Source: Elymus sibiricus (lineage: Eukaryota > Streptophyta > Magnoliopsida > Poales > Poaceae). Taken from it: 64,000 bases of DNA. Shown here one piece after another: positions 37,066 to 48,363 of the stretch. The DNA lies in assembly GCA_039707655.1 (NCBI GenBank), contig CM077673.1:5094001-5158000 (forward strand). The letters run 5' to 3'. Position numbers and translations under genes: made by a program. Position 1 is the stretch's first letter, and each line of letters starts with the position of its first letter. The notes under the pieces were generated by a model. That model ran no database searches, was not told the origin of the DNA, and saw nothing but the letters and a program-made list of their open reading frames with translations.

Positions 37066-39213
37066 ATGGTAAGGTCGATGATGTCTCTTACAAATCTTCC
37101 GATATCTTTTTGGGGTCACGCACTAGAAACTGCCGCTCACACACTTAACAGAGCACCGTCTAAGTCAGTTGAGATGACACCATATGAGATATGGAACGGG
37201 AAGAAACCCGGTTTGTCGCATCTCAGGATTTGGGGTTGTGAGGTATACGTAAATCGTTTACTACCTACCAAACTTGATCCCAGATCAGACAAATGTTACT
37301 TTGTAGGTTATCCCAAGGAAACAATTGGGTATTCCTTCTACCACCCGTCCGATAACAAAGTGTTTGTTGCCAGAAATGGACAATTTCTTGAGAAAGAGTT
37401 TCTTGCCAAAGAATTAAGTGGGAGGACAGTGCAACTTAATGAGATTAGTGAATCTTCGGCAACCATTGATATGGCTAAGGAACCAGAAGTAATTCCGCAA
37501 ATTATCCCTACAACCGAGCCGGAAGTTGTCGCATGTGATGCGGAAACTTCAGACAATGTTGTAACTGAACCGCGCAGATCAGGTAGGGCTATCCAGCCAC
37601 CTGAGTGGTTTCATAACGAAATCTTCATTCTTGAAGACGATGAACCTGCGCACTACAAGGAAGCGATGGTGGGGCCTAGCTCAAGGGAATGGCACAAGGC
37701 CATGAAATCCGAAATGGAATCCATGTACGAAAACCAAGTTTGGAACTTGGAAGAACTTACAGATGGCGTAAAACCCATTGGTTGTAAATGGATTTTCAAA
37801 AGAAACATGGACGCGGATGGTAACATTACTATCCACAAAGCTAGACTTGTCGCGAAAGGGTTGACGCAAGTTCTAGGGGTAGACTACGACGAGACTTTCT
37901 CGCCCGTAGCTATGCTTAGGTCTGTTCGGATATTACTAGCAATTGCTGCTTATTTCGATTATGAAATTTGGCAGATGGATGTCAAAACGGCTTTCCTAAA
38001 TGGAAACCTCAAAGAGGATGTATACTTGATACATCCAGAAGGTTTTGTCATTCATAAGGATGCTGGAAAGGTATGCAAACTTCAGAAAGCCATTTATGGT
38101 CTGAAGCAAGCATCAAGGAGCTGGAACATTCGTTTTGATGAAGTGGTCAAAGATTTTGGCTTCATCAGGAACGATGAAGAATCTTGTATTTACAAGAAGT
38201 TTAGTGGGAGCGCAAAAGCATTTCTAATCTTGTATGTGGATGACATATTGTTGATTGGAAATGACGTGGATTTTCTTAGCAAAATAAAAGACTCATTGAA
38301 GAAGAGTTTTTCAATGAAAGACTTAGGCGAAGCGGCATATGTATTGGGCATCAGAATCTATAGAGATAGATCAAGACGCCTGATAGCGCTTAGCCAAAGC
38401 ACATACATTGACAAGGTGTTGAAAAGGTTCAACATGGAGAACTCCAAGAAAGGCCTACTCCCCATGTCACTTGGCATAGTGCTTTGCAAGAATCAGTGTC
38501 CTCGGACCCTCGATGAGCGAGTACAAATGAATGATATTCCATATGCTTCGGCAGTTGGTTCTATTATGTATGCCATGCTATGTACAAGACCAGATGTTTC
38601 CTATGCGCTAAGTTTTAGCAGCCGGTACCAAGGTGATCCAGGATTGGAACACTGGGCCGCAGTCAAGGGTATTCTTAAGTACCTCAGAAGGACCAAGGAT
38701 TTGCTCCTTGTGTACGAAGGTGATGAAGAGCTCATTGTAAGTTGTTACACTGATGCAGGCTTCATGACTGACCCAGATGACTTCAAATCTCAATCTTGCT
38801 ATGTTTTCATATTGAATGGTGGCATAGTTGATTGGAAAAGTTCCAAACAAAAGACTGTGGTGGATTCTACAACGGAGGCGGAATATGTTGCTACTTCAGA
38901 AGCCTCCAAGCAGGCTGTCGGAATCAAGCAATTCCTTGAAGACCTTGGTGTGGTCCCAAGTGCGCTGGACCCGGTGGAGATCTATTGTGATAATAGTGGC
39001 GCCGTGGCTCAGGCAAGGGAGCCAAGTTCGCAGCATAAGACAATGCATATTCAACGCAAATTTAAACTCATTCGACATCATGTCGAAGAAGGTTTAGTGA
39101 AAGTACGCAAAGTTCACACGGATCTGAATGTGTCAAACCCGATGACTAAGCCTCTACCACGAGCAAAGCATGAGCAACACCGGATAGCCATTGGTGTTAG
39201 GGAAGCCATGTAA
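37066..39213 (+). pseudogene. Ty1/copia integrase C-terminus, reverse transcriptase and RNase H (715 aa open frame)
   Basis: The longest real reading frame in the window. Residues 1-110 are the integrase C-terminal part (TPYEIWNGKKP, IWGCEVYV). The RT_copia domain starts near residue 208 (WHKAMKSEM) with KARLVAKG and the VDYDETFSPVA and MDVKTAFLNG motifs. The catalytic YVDD is at residues 390-393. RNase H of the copia type follows: Asp in CYTDAGF (about 563), Glu in TTEAEY (604), Asp in YCDNSGA (642), and the KTMHIQ..KFKLIRHH tail. Its stop TAA is at 39211. This part could still fold, but it depends on a polyprotein broken upstream by three stops and at least two frameshifts and lacks its promoter LTR, so it is dead in place. 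Confidence 0.93.
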
Positions 39214-39230
39214 CTGGATTATGACTCTAG

Positions 39231-39244
39231 TGCAAGTGGGAGTC
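39231..39244 (+). other. Polypurine tract of the copia element
   Basis: GCAAGTGGGAGTC lies directly before the TG of the 3' LTR and 18 bp after the pol stop codon. The position and purine content are those of a plus-strand primer. Similar AGTGGGAG tracts precede the 3' LTR in other Triticeae copia elements (from memory). Confidence 0.8.
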
Positions 39245-40195
39245 TGTAGGAGATTTGCCCTAGAGGTAGTAATAACAGTTATTTTGTATCTCCGAGTTTG
39301 TAATGAATGTTTATGATCCATGCTATAAATGCAATGATTCTCGAGTCTGCAATATCCACGAGGCCCGGAGGGAAACTCATTTGCACGTGTGGTATAATAA
39401 ACGGTAAATTGTATTCCTAGTCTTGCCTCTAAGACTGGCTCAAGTATTGCAGGATGATCCTGTTTTCCTGATCATGGGCATGGCTATGCCGGCAATTTTG
39501 AGGGCACAATGTTGGTAGAACACTTGTGTTGAATCGACCCAAATTGATGTTATGGTATGAGATTCATTCGTCACAAGTTTATGGTTAATAACACAGAGAT
39601 AGTTAATGTTTGCATAATTCCTTAGACCATGAGAGTATCGAGTTCCTTCGTGCTTGCTTCGTGAACTTTGGGGTTTGTTAAACGTCATCCGTTACTGCGT
39701 GGCTATTACGGCGGCTTACGGGTTCACGGAAAAGTATGGCAAGTAACATGATAGCTCAAGATTGGGATTTGCTCCTCCGACGATGGAGAGATATTCTTGG
39801 GCCCTCTCGGTGTTACGGTATCCATCATCGTCTGGCCAGACACAGTGTGATTTGATCACAGGGATGCCGGAACACGAAAACGAGAAAAGAGAACAAAACC
39901 GGTAACGAGGTAACTTGCATAGTGGACAAGTTGTTGATCCACGGGGATGCAAAAAATCTCACCTCGGGTGTTTGTGACATATCGCGAAGCAACAGGAATA
40001 GCTCACGGCAACTGGAGGTTCACTCGAATATTCATTCGTGTGGGTATAGGGGTCAATATGGGTGTCCACGGCTCCGATGTTGATCATTGATCGGAAGGGG
40101 TTCTGGGTCATGTCTATGCTTCACCGAACCTATAGGTTCACACGCTTAAGGGTCTTCTATCTGCTGAATACTATACAGGGAGTCTGAGAGAAAAT

Positions 40196-40253
40196 CACCG
40201 AAAAAGTTTCGGACACCGGAAAAGTTTCGGACAGCGGAAAAGTTCCACAGAGA
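40196..40253 (+). repeat. 18-bp tandem repeat in the copia LTR U3 (three units)
   Basis: Units read CACCGAAAAAGTTTCGGA, CACCGGAAAAGTTTCGGA and a shorter CAGCGGAAAAGTTCCA. The surrounding 200 bp is full of scattered TTCCGGA / CCGGAA words. Confidence 0.8.
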
Positions 40254-40605
40254 GAACACCAGAACAGTATCGGTAAAACTGAAAAGTTGTTTCAGGGGAT
40301 ACCATTAAGTCAAATTGGTTTCGGCACATGCATGATAATTCTTGGAGGGTGCCAGAATCATTCTGGAAACTTCTGGGAATTTTCCGGAAGAAAAACCGGA
40401 AATGTTCCGGAGCTGCCGGAACCGCTTCGGATGCTTTTCGCAGATGAAAATCACTAATCCAGAATTGTTCCGGATCACATTGAAAATTATTTTAGTGGGT
40501 ACTGGAAATGTTCTAAGCCCACATTAATATTTTCAGTTCGACCGGACGCTGAAAAATGTCGTCATGAATAGTGAAAGTGCTTTTTGGGATATTTATGGAA
40601 AGTCA

Positions 40606-40719
40606 CCTTTTGGGATATTTCCAAAAGGCTTCTAGAAGGGCTTGGGGGCTAAGGAAGCCCCTCATGGGGGCCCCCAAGGGGTGGCCGAACAAGGGTGGAG
40701 CTCCTCCATGGAGCTCCAC
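40606..40719 (+). other. Cluster of inverted repeats upstream of the copia LTR TATA box
   Basis: Perfect stems: CCTTTTGG/CCAAAAGG (40606-40628, 7-nt loop), GGGGCT/AGCCCC (about 40645-40661), the 10-bp palindrome GGGGGCCCCC (40666-40675) and GTGGAGCTCC/GGAGCTCCAC (40695-40719, 5-nt loop). They end about 95 bp before the TATA box. They could be promoter elements or foldback structures; function unknown. Confidence 0.75.
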
Positions 40720-40812
40720 ATGGCACCCCTTTTCCCTCTTATGGTTTTTTATGTGTGACATAAAGTGAGGGTAGTTTGGTATTTTTGTGACCATCCTACC
40801 CCTTGGCTTTCC

Positions 40813-40820
40813 TATAAATA
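40813..40820 (+). promoter_or_regulatory. TATA box of the copia LTR
   Basis: TATAAATA in the context CCTATAAATAGAGG, followed about 30 bp later by a pyrimidine-rich CTCTTCATCCC stretch where transcription would be expected to start. This is the only good TATA box on the plus strand of the LTR. As a 3' LTR it could drive readthrough towards 41393. Confidence 0.75.
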
Positions 40821-41037
40821 GAGGGGGTGAGGGCTGCCATCTCTTCATCCCTTGCTCTCATACACATGCTATGCTTTGCTAGCTCTCTCTCTCCCTCCCA
40901 CGAAAAGAGTTTTCGTAGAGCCGAAAGGCTGTCTGGGTTCCGGCAGGAACTAGTTCTGGACGGCGAAGCCCTGCCGGATAGATGACACCGTATGTGTGCA
41001 ACTCTGTAGAGAGATTGTAGTTTCGGTCCTAGTTCGA

Positions 41038-41200
41038 GAGGTCCTCCCGAAGGGCTGTCCGAGTGACCGTCCGAGTTTCGAAGGTCCTCCCGAAGGGCTG
41101 TCCGGGTGGCCGTCCGAGTTTCGAAGGTCCTCCCGAAGGGCTGTCCGTGACATCGTCCGAGGGACTGTCCGACCGCCTCCCGAAGGGCTGTCCGACGAGG
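41038..41200 (+). repeat. Minisatellite of ~42-bp units in the copia LTR
   Basis: Four units carry CTCCCGAAGGGCTGTCCG, beginning near 41040, 41083, 41125 and 41175 (steps of about 43, 42 and 50 bp), separated by variable GTGACCGTCCGAGTTTCGAA-type spacers. It lies downstream of the TATA box, so it would be in the transcribed part of the LTR. Confidence 0.85.
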
Positions 41201-41392
41201 GAGTACATCCTCGTGGTTGGGAGGTTGTAAAATCCTAGCTGCGGGGATCTGCACCAACGAGCTCCACCGACTCTTCTTCCGCTGCGCTTCGAGTCGGTAC
41301 GGATCCGATCAAACCTTGTATGCAGTCTCCATAGTGGTCCTGGGCGTGCTCGCTATACCGGAATTTTTTGTTTTCTGTCGCGTTCCCCAACA

Positions 41393-43934
41393 TGATTTCC
41401 CTAGATGAGGACACATGCTTTGAGACAGTTATCATCCTTCTGATCGTTCCATCTGACAGGCTTGAATATCCCCTTCTGACGATTCTGAGAATGTATAGCT
41501 GGCTGAGCGGGTTGACTCGATCTGGGGTCCTTGCAAATGGAATAGACCCCGTGGGTGTGTACCCCCGGTGATTGGTACCGAACCAAACTGTTTGGAGTAT
41601 CTGTACCATGTTGCTCTTGCAACCATTATCATACTTCATTATGGTTCTCTTTGTCTGGGTCCTTAGTTGAAAGAGCTTGGCCTGATGTGTTCTTGATTCT
41701 TCGGATGACCGTGGGTGCTGCCAGGTACAATATTCTAGCCGGCATATTACTCAACAAGTTATAGCTGTAGGGTAACGACCGTCTGAACCCTTGGATGAAA
41801 CCGGCAAATAAACCAGTAGCCACCAGAACGGTCTTTGCAACTCAGATCTGGGACATTACTGGAGTAACTCAACCCCGGCTCAAGATGGCTGAAAATCAGC
41901 TCAGAGCATGAGACGGCGTCGATAAGAAGAAAGTAGCAGTTCCCTAAGACGGCCGAGAAACAGCTCAGAGCATAGGGTCACTGCTACGGAAAGAAATTCA
42001 ACAGCTGCCCGAGACGGCTGAAAAATAGCTCAGAACACGGGCTAGTTGCTGACAAGAGAAATAAAAGTCGGCATCCACCCCGAACGGCCGAAAACAGCTC
42101 AGAACACAGGCGTGGTGCCGTCACCAAAGAAAGACGGGCAAGGGTTCATCCGTGTCCCATACAGCTTATCCATAGGTTGTTGGTCATCTCAGTGAAATGT
42201 ATATCTGATGTTCTTCTTCTTCTGACATGGCTCATGCAGTAGTCGGATTCTCACCGGCTGGCATTATTGTATGATTGACTCATATGGCCTTGGCAGCATG
42301 TCCACCATATCTATCGAGTATATGCGGCGGAGCGCTTGATTCCTGAAGCAGGATTGTGTCCTGACCGAGTTTTTGTCTTCTGACCAACTGTTGCGGATCT
42401 GATCCTTGGAATGCATGGTCATATGCTGCCAACTGTCGGTGGAATAGCTTGTACTGATGTCGATGCGATACCTTAGGCCAGAAGATTTTGCGGTAGCTTA
42501 CTGAAGAAGCCTGAGTATCTTGCACTGGAAGATATCCATGTGCCGTATCTGGGAAGACAGAGAGACCTTGCATCGTAAGCTTCTCTGATAGCTTGCGGAG
42601 AAAGACTAGGTTGCTCTTATCCGAAGCTTTCCTTTTTGCCTTATGCAGACTAAGTGCATATATATATATATCCCTTAATGTTCCTGCTGTCGGTTACTTG
42701 TTGTATGCAACAGGGTATTCGCTTATCCTCCATGCTGAACACTAAGTTCATAGCCAATTCTGACTTGCTTCCAGAATATAGCAGGGTTCAAATTGTACTC
42801 ATAGCAGACTCAACCGCGTATATAAATCATACCTTTGACTCGAAACGTACTATTGATCATGCACACACTTTGCCTTCTTGGTGATTCGATGATTACTGTT
42901 GTGAGGATTGCACACATGTATATTTGATGTTGACAATCAATCCAGCCAGTATATCATTTATATTCAGGCCCGATATTCCTGATATAATGCAGTTTGCTGA
43001 AAATTCCATATTGCTGAGCTGAGCTTCCAAAAGACTGCCTTTACTGATTTCTTTGAATCCATTGTCGGTGAGCAACTTCCATAAGGGGGAAAATAAGGTA
43101 ACACCAAGGGCCCAAAGAAAGAAGCAAAAGAAACAACTAAAATAAAAACACCCAAAGCATCAAGGTCACACACAAGCAATATCATATAATCTACAGTTAT
43201 TCACAGCAATAATATGCATTCCTACTTAAGCACACAAATCTCGCAAGAACTTCGGTATTACGGTCTAACATGCTGTGGCGGTGTGCACGGAAGTGAATCA
43301 ATGTGTGGAAGATAGTTGGTGTAAACAAGGCTACACCAAACACGGACTTAACACCAGTTCCATCTGAACGAGCACGGTGGCGAAGACGAACTTGGTGATC
43401 GTGGGTCGGAACACGGGGTCACAACCACATCATCATCAAGCGTACGGAAAGAAACCGTACTCATCCGGAGGATGGATGGCAAGGGGGATAACGATGAAGA
43501 AGAAGACTTGCGGGCATTGCCCTTTTCTGATAAGCAAGATCAGTAAGGGTTGCCAACACGGCTAGAGGGATGGGAAATATTTGGGATAGAAACATGTCTA
43601 TCACCGAAACAATAGGGGTGGCTGAAGGGAATAAGTTGGTGTGGTACCGGTGCATTAATCCGACAAGGGATCGACACCACCAAGCACCTTGGTATCACTC
43701 CGCTGGGATGGAGATAACCACACCAAGGAATAAGCATGCAAACTGGAGAGCGCATGTGGTGAATCGAAACCGTTGCCACCTACACTCACCGGATCCATTG
43801 TTAGTGATAAGATATCTAGTCTATATGCATGCTATGCACAAACAAATGCAACAAACAAGTGCAACGAACCAACTGGATCCTATACTACCGGTTACTAACG
43901 CTCGCGCGATCTAGGGCGTCCTACAGCCAGACCT
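41393..43934. mobile_element. Non-coding DNA between the copia LTR and a minus-strand primer binding site, probably internal region of the second element
   Basis: Read on the minus strand this follows directly after the primer binding site at 43935-43946, so at least its right part should be the untranslated leader of that retrotransposon. No gag, pol or other known domain was recognised in any frame; minus-strand frames of 97 aa (42280-42573) and 134 aa (41235-41639) show no motif I know. The left part contains the hairpin array at 41873-42122. A stretch around 43081-43160 is A-rich (plus strand). The left end is cut by the copia LTR end at 41392. Confidence 0.55.
41873..42122 (+). other. 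Four serial hairpins with a conserved loop and unrelated stems
   Basis: Unit step is 64-70 bp. Loops at 41883-41908, 41947-41972, 42012-42037 and 42082-42106 are nearly identical (core GACGGCYGA, then AGCTCAGARCA). The flanking arms differ in sequence from unit to unit yet pair within each unit: 41873-41882 with 41909-41918 (8 of 10 pairs), 41933-41946 with 41973-41987 (13 pairs), 41998-42011 with 42038-42052 (13 pairs, one G-T), and 42067-42081 with 42109-42122 (12 pairs). Linkers between hairpins are short and A/G-rich on the plus strand (GATAAGAAGAAA, GGAAAGAAAT, CAAGAGAAATAAAA). Function unknown; it looks built to fold as RNA. Confidence 0.8.
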
Positions 43935-43946
43935 GCTCTGATACCA
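43935..43946 (-). other. Primer binding site, initiator-Met tRNA type, of a minus-strand LTR retrotransposon
   Basis: The minus strand reads TGGTATCAGAGC, the standard plant primer site complementary to the initiator methionine tRNA 3' end. It begins five bases inside the LTR that ends CCAGGGTGCCACA on the same strand. This fixes orientation: the LTR to the right is the element's 5' LTR. Confidence 0.9.
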
Positions 43947-44050
43947 ACGCTTGTGGCACCCTGGCTCAGAGGAAACCGGAACGCCCCGTATTCCAGCCCA
44001 GGGACAAGTCTCCTGGAATACGGCACTGTTTGCATAGAACAAATCACCTC

Positions 44051-44056
44051 TTTATT
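44051..44056 (-). promoter_or_regulatory. Polyadenylation signal AATAAA in the minus-strand LTR
   Basis: The minus strand reads GGTAATAAAGAGG, about 100 bp before the LTR 3' end, a sensible place for the R/U5 border. Confidence 0.55.
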
Positions 44057-44750
44057 ACCATGAATAAGGTTACAAGGATACATAGATTACATCGGTACGG
44101 TAATACTACGCCTACCCAGGGTAGCTCTATGCTAACAGCGGAACAATCCGAGGGAGCGAAATAACTCTCGGCAGCGGAACAACGACTGAAGTGACGAACT
44201 CCACTCCGCAGGGACTCTGGCTGGAACGCTTATCCTAGATCGCGAACTCGGCATCTTCGACAAGCAAGCAAACCTTACAGGACCTTTAAACTGGCATGAG
44301 ACGCCAGGTGAGTACTTTGAATGTACTCGCAAGCTCACGACAACCAAACAATGCAGCAAACAATAGCATGGCAATTATCATCTTAAATACTTAAGCAATT
44401 CACTTACTGCACCGGTCATTAACTTACTCTCATTCGGGTTGTCCCACAACCCTCGGAATACTCACCGAGTACTTCCGATCACAAGACTAGTTCATCCATT
44501 CTTATTATCCATACTACGGTTGACCAACTAGTGAGGTCTAGACGGGCTGTCCAATACCGTGGACGCGGCTATTCGAATAGATTTGACACTCTATAGAGGT
44601 TGCGCACTTTACCCACACCACGAAGCACCTGGCCTCGAGGTCCCACTCGGGTGGACCAGCGTTGCTTCAACAAAACCTGCCTGACCCGTGACTCTTTCAT
44701 CGTACCACCAACACTCATCCTCCTCCGAAGGTCTGCCCTGGGTGGCCCCT

Positions 44751-44784
44751 GTGTCCTCATGACACCCGTGTCCTCATGACACCT
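44751..44784. repeat. 17-bp tandem duplication made of small dyads
   Basis: GTGTCCTCATGACACC occurs twice in a row, and each copy is itself a GTGTC/GACAC inverted repeat with a 5-nt loop. It lies in the transcribed part of the minus-strand LTR. A second imperfect direct repeat, CTGTCCCAAAYGGGGA, follows at about 44807-44845. Confidence 0.8.
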
Positions 44785-46116
44785 GCCACCGTCATGGCCA
44801 AACTAACTGTCCCAAACGGGGATCAGTCTGTCCCAAATGGGGACCGCACGCAAACCAACAAACCACTGGGCTCACAAGGTTATCGCCGCCTACCGGGCCA
44901 GGGCAGCGCGCGCGCATAACCTTCCCTCTTTGGTGGTACCGGTGAAAGATCACGCAATCAGGCCACGTCAAGGCCGTCCCATACCGGCAAATGTGGTTGC
45001 ACGGATAAGCCCGGACAGGTGACTCAAGATCAACCCACTAAGTTTACTTGGTAAACATAGTGGTTCATCATAATACTTAAGATGGCAGCAACTACGCATT
45101 TAATTTAAATCGCTATGAATTATTATATAGCAAATAAATGAAAGTAATTCATTTGTAAATGCAAATAATTCAATTAAATAGGTAATTCTATTGAAATACT
45201 CCATGGAATGGGTGTCCTGGCTTGCCTGGGATGAAGGAACCACCGGGAAGAAGTGCGGAAAGGCCGCGGAAGGATTGCCGGAAACAGTTCTCTCTCGAAG
45301 GGGACTGTTTACGGACAAGGGCAGAATGGTCATTTTCACTATGTGAACACACCATGAAAATGATACCAACATGACGAGCTCGACGAGACGAAGACGTGGG
45401 CTTTGGAATCACTTGATTTGGAGTTACGGGTGAAAAGATATGACCCGACGAAAATCAGGGACCAATCTGTAAAAATAACTCCACAAACAGGCCCCTGGAT
45501 GATAAAACAGAAAACGCATTTAGAGAAATACGCTTTCAGAATTGGGAGACGTATTCTGCGGAATACGTGTCCACTTATCCACGTCGGCGGCCCGCGGGGT
45601 CAACGCAGAGAGGGTTACAGGGGGGGCCACCTTACCCTCTCTCTCTCCCACGTCTGCCTCATCTTCCTCCCGACGACGTGAGCAGAGGAGGTCGGGCAGG
45701 GCGCTGTCGTCGCTGGCCCCGTCGCCTCTGGCCACCTCCGGCCGGGGCGAGGGCACCGACGGGCTCAGGGAGGAGCGCCACCTCCGTCCCGGCTGGACGC
45801 AGATGCCAGGGAGGGCCGAGGCGACGACGGCATCGGGCACCCGCGGCGGAGGCCATCGGCCATTGATGGCTTCGAGCATACGGGCGTCCCGGAGGCGTGC
45901 TGAGGACATGGGGAGGTCCGCCCGGGTCTTGAGGCTCCACTGGATGCGGCAAAAGGGAGGGAGGGGCTTCGGTTCCCTCCAATTCGAGCGAAGGCCGAGG
46001 CGGCCATGGCGGCCAGAGGAGGGGCATGGGGGCTTATCGGGTTAAATTGGGAAGGGCTGGACTATCTAGAGAGGAGGGGAAGGCTTCTGCGATGCCGAGG
46101 GGCTTGAGGGCTTAGC

Positions 46117-46124
46117 TATTTATA
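46117..46124 (-). promoter_or_regulatory. TATA box of the minus-strand LTR
   Basis: The minus strand reads GGCTATAAATAGCTAAG, the same TATAAATA core as the copia LTR. The GC-rich tract immediately downstream would be the start of the transcript. Confidence 0.7.
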
Positions 46125-48363
46125 GCCGGGCGACGGCGCTGGATGAGGATGGCCGCGGTGGCAATCTCATCAGCACACTGGAGCTCGGGGTGGCGTGGCT
46201 GGCCGCTTCTAACGTCGAGCAGCTTCGCAGAGGGTTGGAGGGGTCTCGGGGGAGGTCAGGGAGGCTCGAGAGAGCTCGAGGGGGAAGACAACAATGGAGG
46301 TCACGGGCAGAACAGGGGTGGAGCTCGTCGCGGCGCGGCGAGGAAGAAGCTGGAGGAGGAGAGGGGTCCAGGAGAAGGACTACGACAAGGCGAAGCCCCT
46401 GGACACGGCGAGATGATGAGAGAAAGGGAGAAACTGACGGGGCCGAGGGCTCCACTGCCAGAGCGCGCACATGGCACGCCGTCCGCGTGGTCACCGCGTG
46501 AACAGGCTCACGCGGTGCGCTCCGACCGGTCTAATCCTGTCAGGAGGAATGGCCATTCGAAGGAGAAAGTCAAGGTGGAAAGAGACATGCATAGTTGGGC
46601 TTGAGATGACCACAGCTAGCAGATTTGCTTCGGAACAGCAAGTTGTTTGGAGTGGGGTGGGGGAGATTCAGCTGGGGATTGACTCTGGTTTTTGGCTGAG
46701 AGGTATTACACACTAAGATGATCACTACTGCAAATTTTCAGATCATTTAGATGGGTGTAAGCAGCACTTGCTGTAGAATGGACCCTACTGGACAGAAATG
46801 CTAATCTGGATGTGGCACTCACATTTAGTGTTGCCTTGAGCTGAAAGTGGTCATATGATGATGATGTGGTCATATAAGAGTGCCATAAAAGTTTCATGCC
46901 ATTTGGGCAAGCCAAAATGGTACTTCCTTCATAATGGGCCTCTTTAAGCAGAATCTTAGGAAAATTCCTGAGGGAAAATGGCTAGATGGAATGAGCCAAA
47001 ATTTGGTGGAGATAGGTCATATGGGTATGAGAATGCTCTGGTAAATTTCCAGCAATTATGAAGCAACATAAAATATAGTTTCTTCACAACAGGAAAATAT
47101 GACCAGATGCTAAGATTTGATGTTGTGGTCACATAGTAGATGGGATGATGCTCAAATCTTGTGGAGAGTCATGATTTGAGCATATGAAGATGCCTGCAAA
47201 ATTTCAACTCATTTGCATGCTCTTAACTAGCACTTGCTTCACAAAGCTTCCTCTGGATCAGAAACTTTGGAAATTTGCCAAGAAATATTTACTAGCCAAA
47301 TTGAGTTGAATTTTGGCATGACACAATGATATGGATAGGAAAGAGTGCCCACAAAGTTTGAGAGCAAGCAAGCAAATATAAAGGGTATTTGCTTCACAAC
47401 TTGACAGCTAGGACAGAATCAGAAAAGGAATATTGGTGGAATATTTTTGAACATGGCAAGGATAGATTTTGACATATTTGAGGAAGATATGACCCCAACA
47501 ATTTATGAGAATTATTTTGGAATTTTTGGAATGATGGAAATGTGGGTTGCTTGACAACCCAGAGCAAACAGGGTTATTCCTTTAATAGAAAAAGGAATAT
47601 TCCCAAGAAAAAGATTATTGGGATTGGCTCAAGATGGAAATGACAAGGTCTTGGGATGGTTTAGAGGTTGGCAAGCCACTAGGGAAGAGAAATCAAGGGT
47701 GATCCTTCCAGGTTCCAAGACTACCAAACCACGGAAAAGCAAAACCAGACCAAAATCAAAAGAAATAGAAATGGGCAAAATCCAGGGTGTTACACATAAT
47801 AGGTAGGTATGGTGGCTGTTTTGATGAAAGTATATGGTGGCTGTTTTGAGGGAGGTAGGTTTGATGCACCGGCGAAAGTTGCGCGGTACTAGAGAGGCTA
47901 GCAATGGTGGAAGGGTGAGAGTGCGTATAATCCATGGACTCAACATTAGTCATAAAGAACTCACATACTTATTGCAAAAGTCTGTTAGTTATCGAAACAA
48001 AGCATTAGACGCAAGCTCCTAAGGGAGAGGTTGGTAGGAGTTAACCATCGCGCGTTCCCGACCCTCACACAAAGGTTGACAATCATTAAACAAATCATGC
48101 TCCGACTTCGTTACATAACGGTTCACCATACGTGCATGCTACGGGAATCACAAACTTTAACACAAGTATTTCTTCCAATTCACAATTACTCACTAGCATG
48201 ACTCTCATATTACCATCTTCATATCTCAAAACTATATGCAAGGAATCAAACTTCTCATAGTATCCAATGCACTTAATATGAAAGTTTTTATTATATCCCT
48301 CTTGGATGCCCATTATATTAGGACTAAATTCATAACCTAAACCAATTACCATGCTGTTTAAAG

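Larger units (their letters stand above)
39245..41392 (+). mobile_element. 3' LTR of the copia element (2148 bp)
   Basis: Starts TGTAGGAGATTTGCCCTAG right after the polypurine tract and ends CGTTCCCCAACA, giving the usual TG...CA ends. Its start resembles a large Triticeae copia group with TGCCCTAGAGG near the LTR start (from memory). U3 is about 1.6 kb, followed by a TATA box at 40813 and a downstream minisatellite. No matching 5' LTR exists in the window, so neither LTR age nor the target duplication can be read. The end coordinate rests on the TG/CA rule alone. Confidence 0.82.
43952..47794 (-). mobile_element. 5' LTR of a minus-strand retrotransposon (3843 bp), probably Ty3/gypsy
   Basis: Bounded by an inverted terminal motif: on the plus strand TGTGGCACCCTGG at 43952 and CCAGGGTGTTACA ending at 47794 (11 of 13 positions complementary), with TG...CA ends and a primer site next to it. 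It contains its own TATA box (46117) and an AATAAA (44051), so the transcript would start near 46090 and be cleaved near 44030. The length and TGTAACACCC-type end suggest a gypsy element. Coding domains are not in the window, so the superfamily is inference. The part 45550-46500 is very GC-rich with many CpGs; open frames there have low-complexity Pro/Arg/Ser/Ala composition and are not genes. Confidence 0.8.

Noticed and set aside
41235..41639. 134-aa minus-strand frame crossing the end of the copia LTR
   Set aside because: It spans the LTR boundary between two different elements, so it cannot be an ancestral gene.
42280..42573. 97-aa minus-strand open frame in the non-coding part of the island
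   Set aside because: No recognised motif, no gag-like features at the place where gag would be expected, and a length that can arise by chance.
45520..46604. GC-rich open frames (80-167 aa) on both strands of the minus-strand LTR
   Set aside because: Composition is low-complexity Arg/Pro/Ser/Gly/Ala in all frames at once, as expected from GC-rich DNA without stops. They lie in the LTR promoter and R region.
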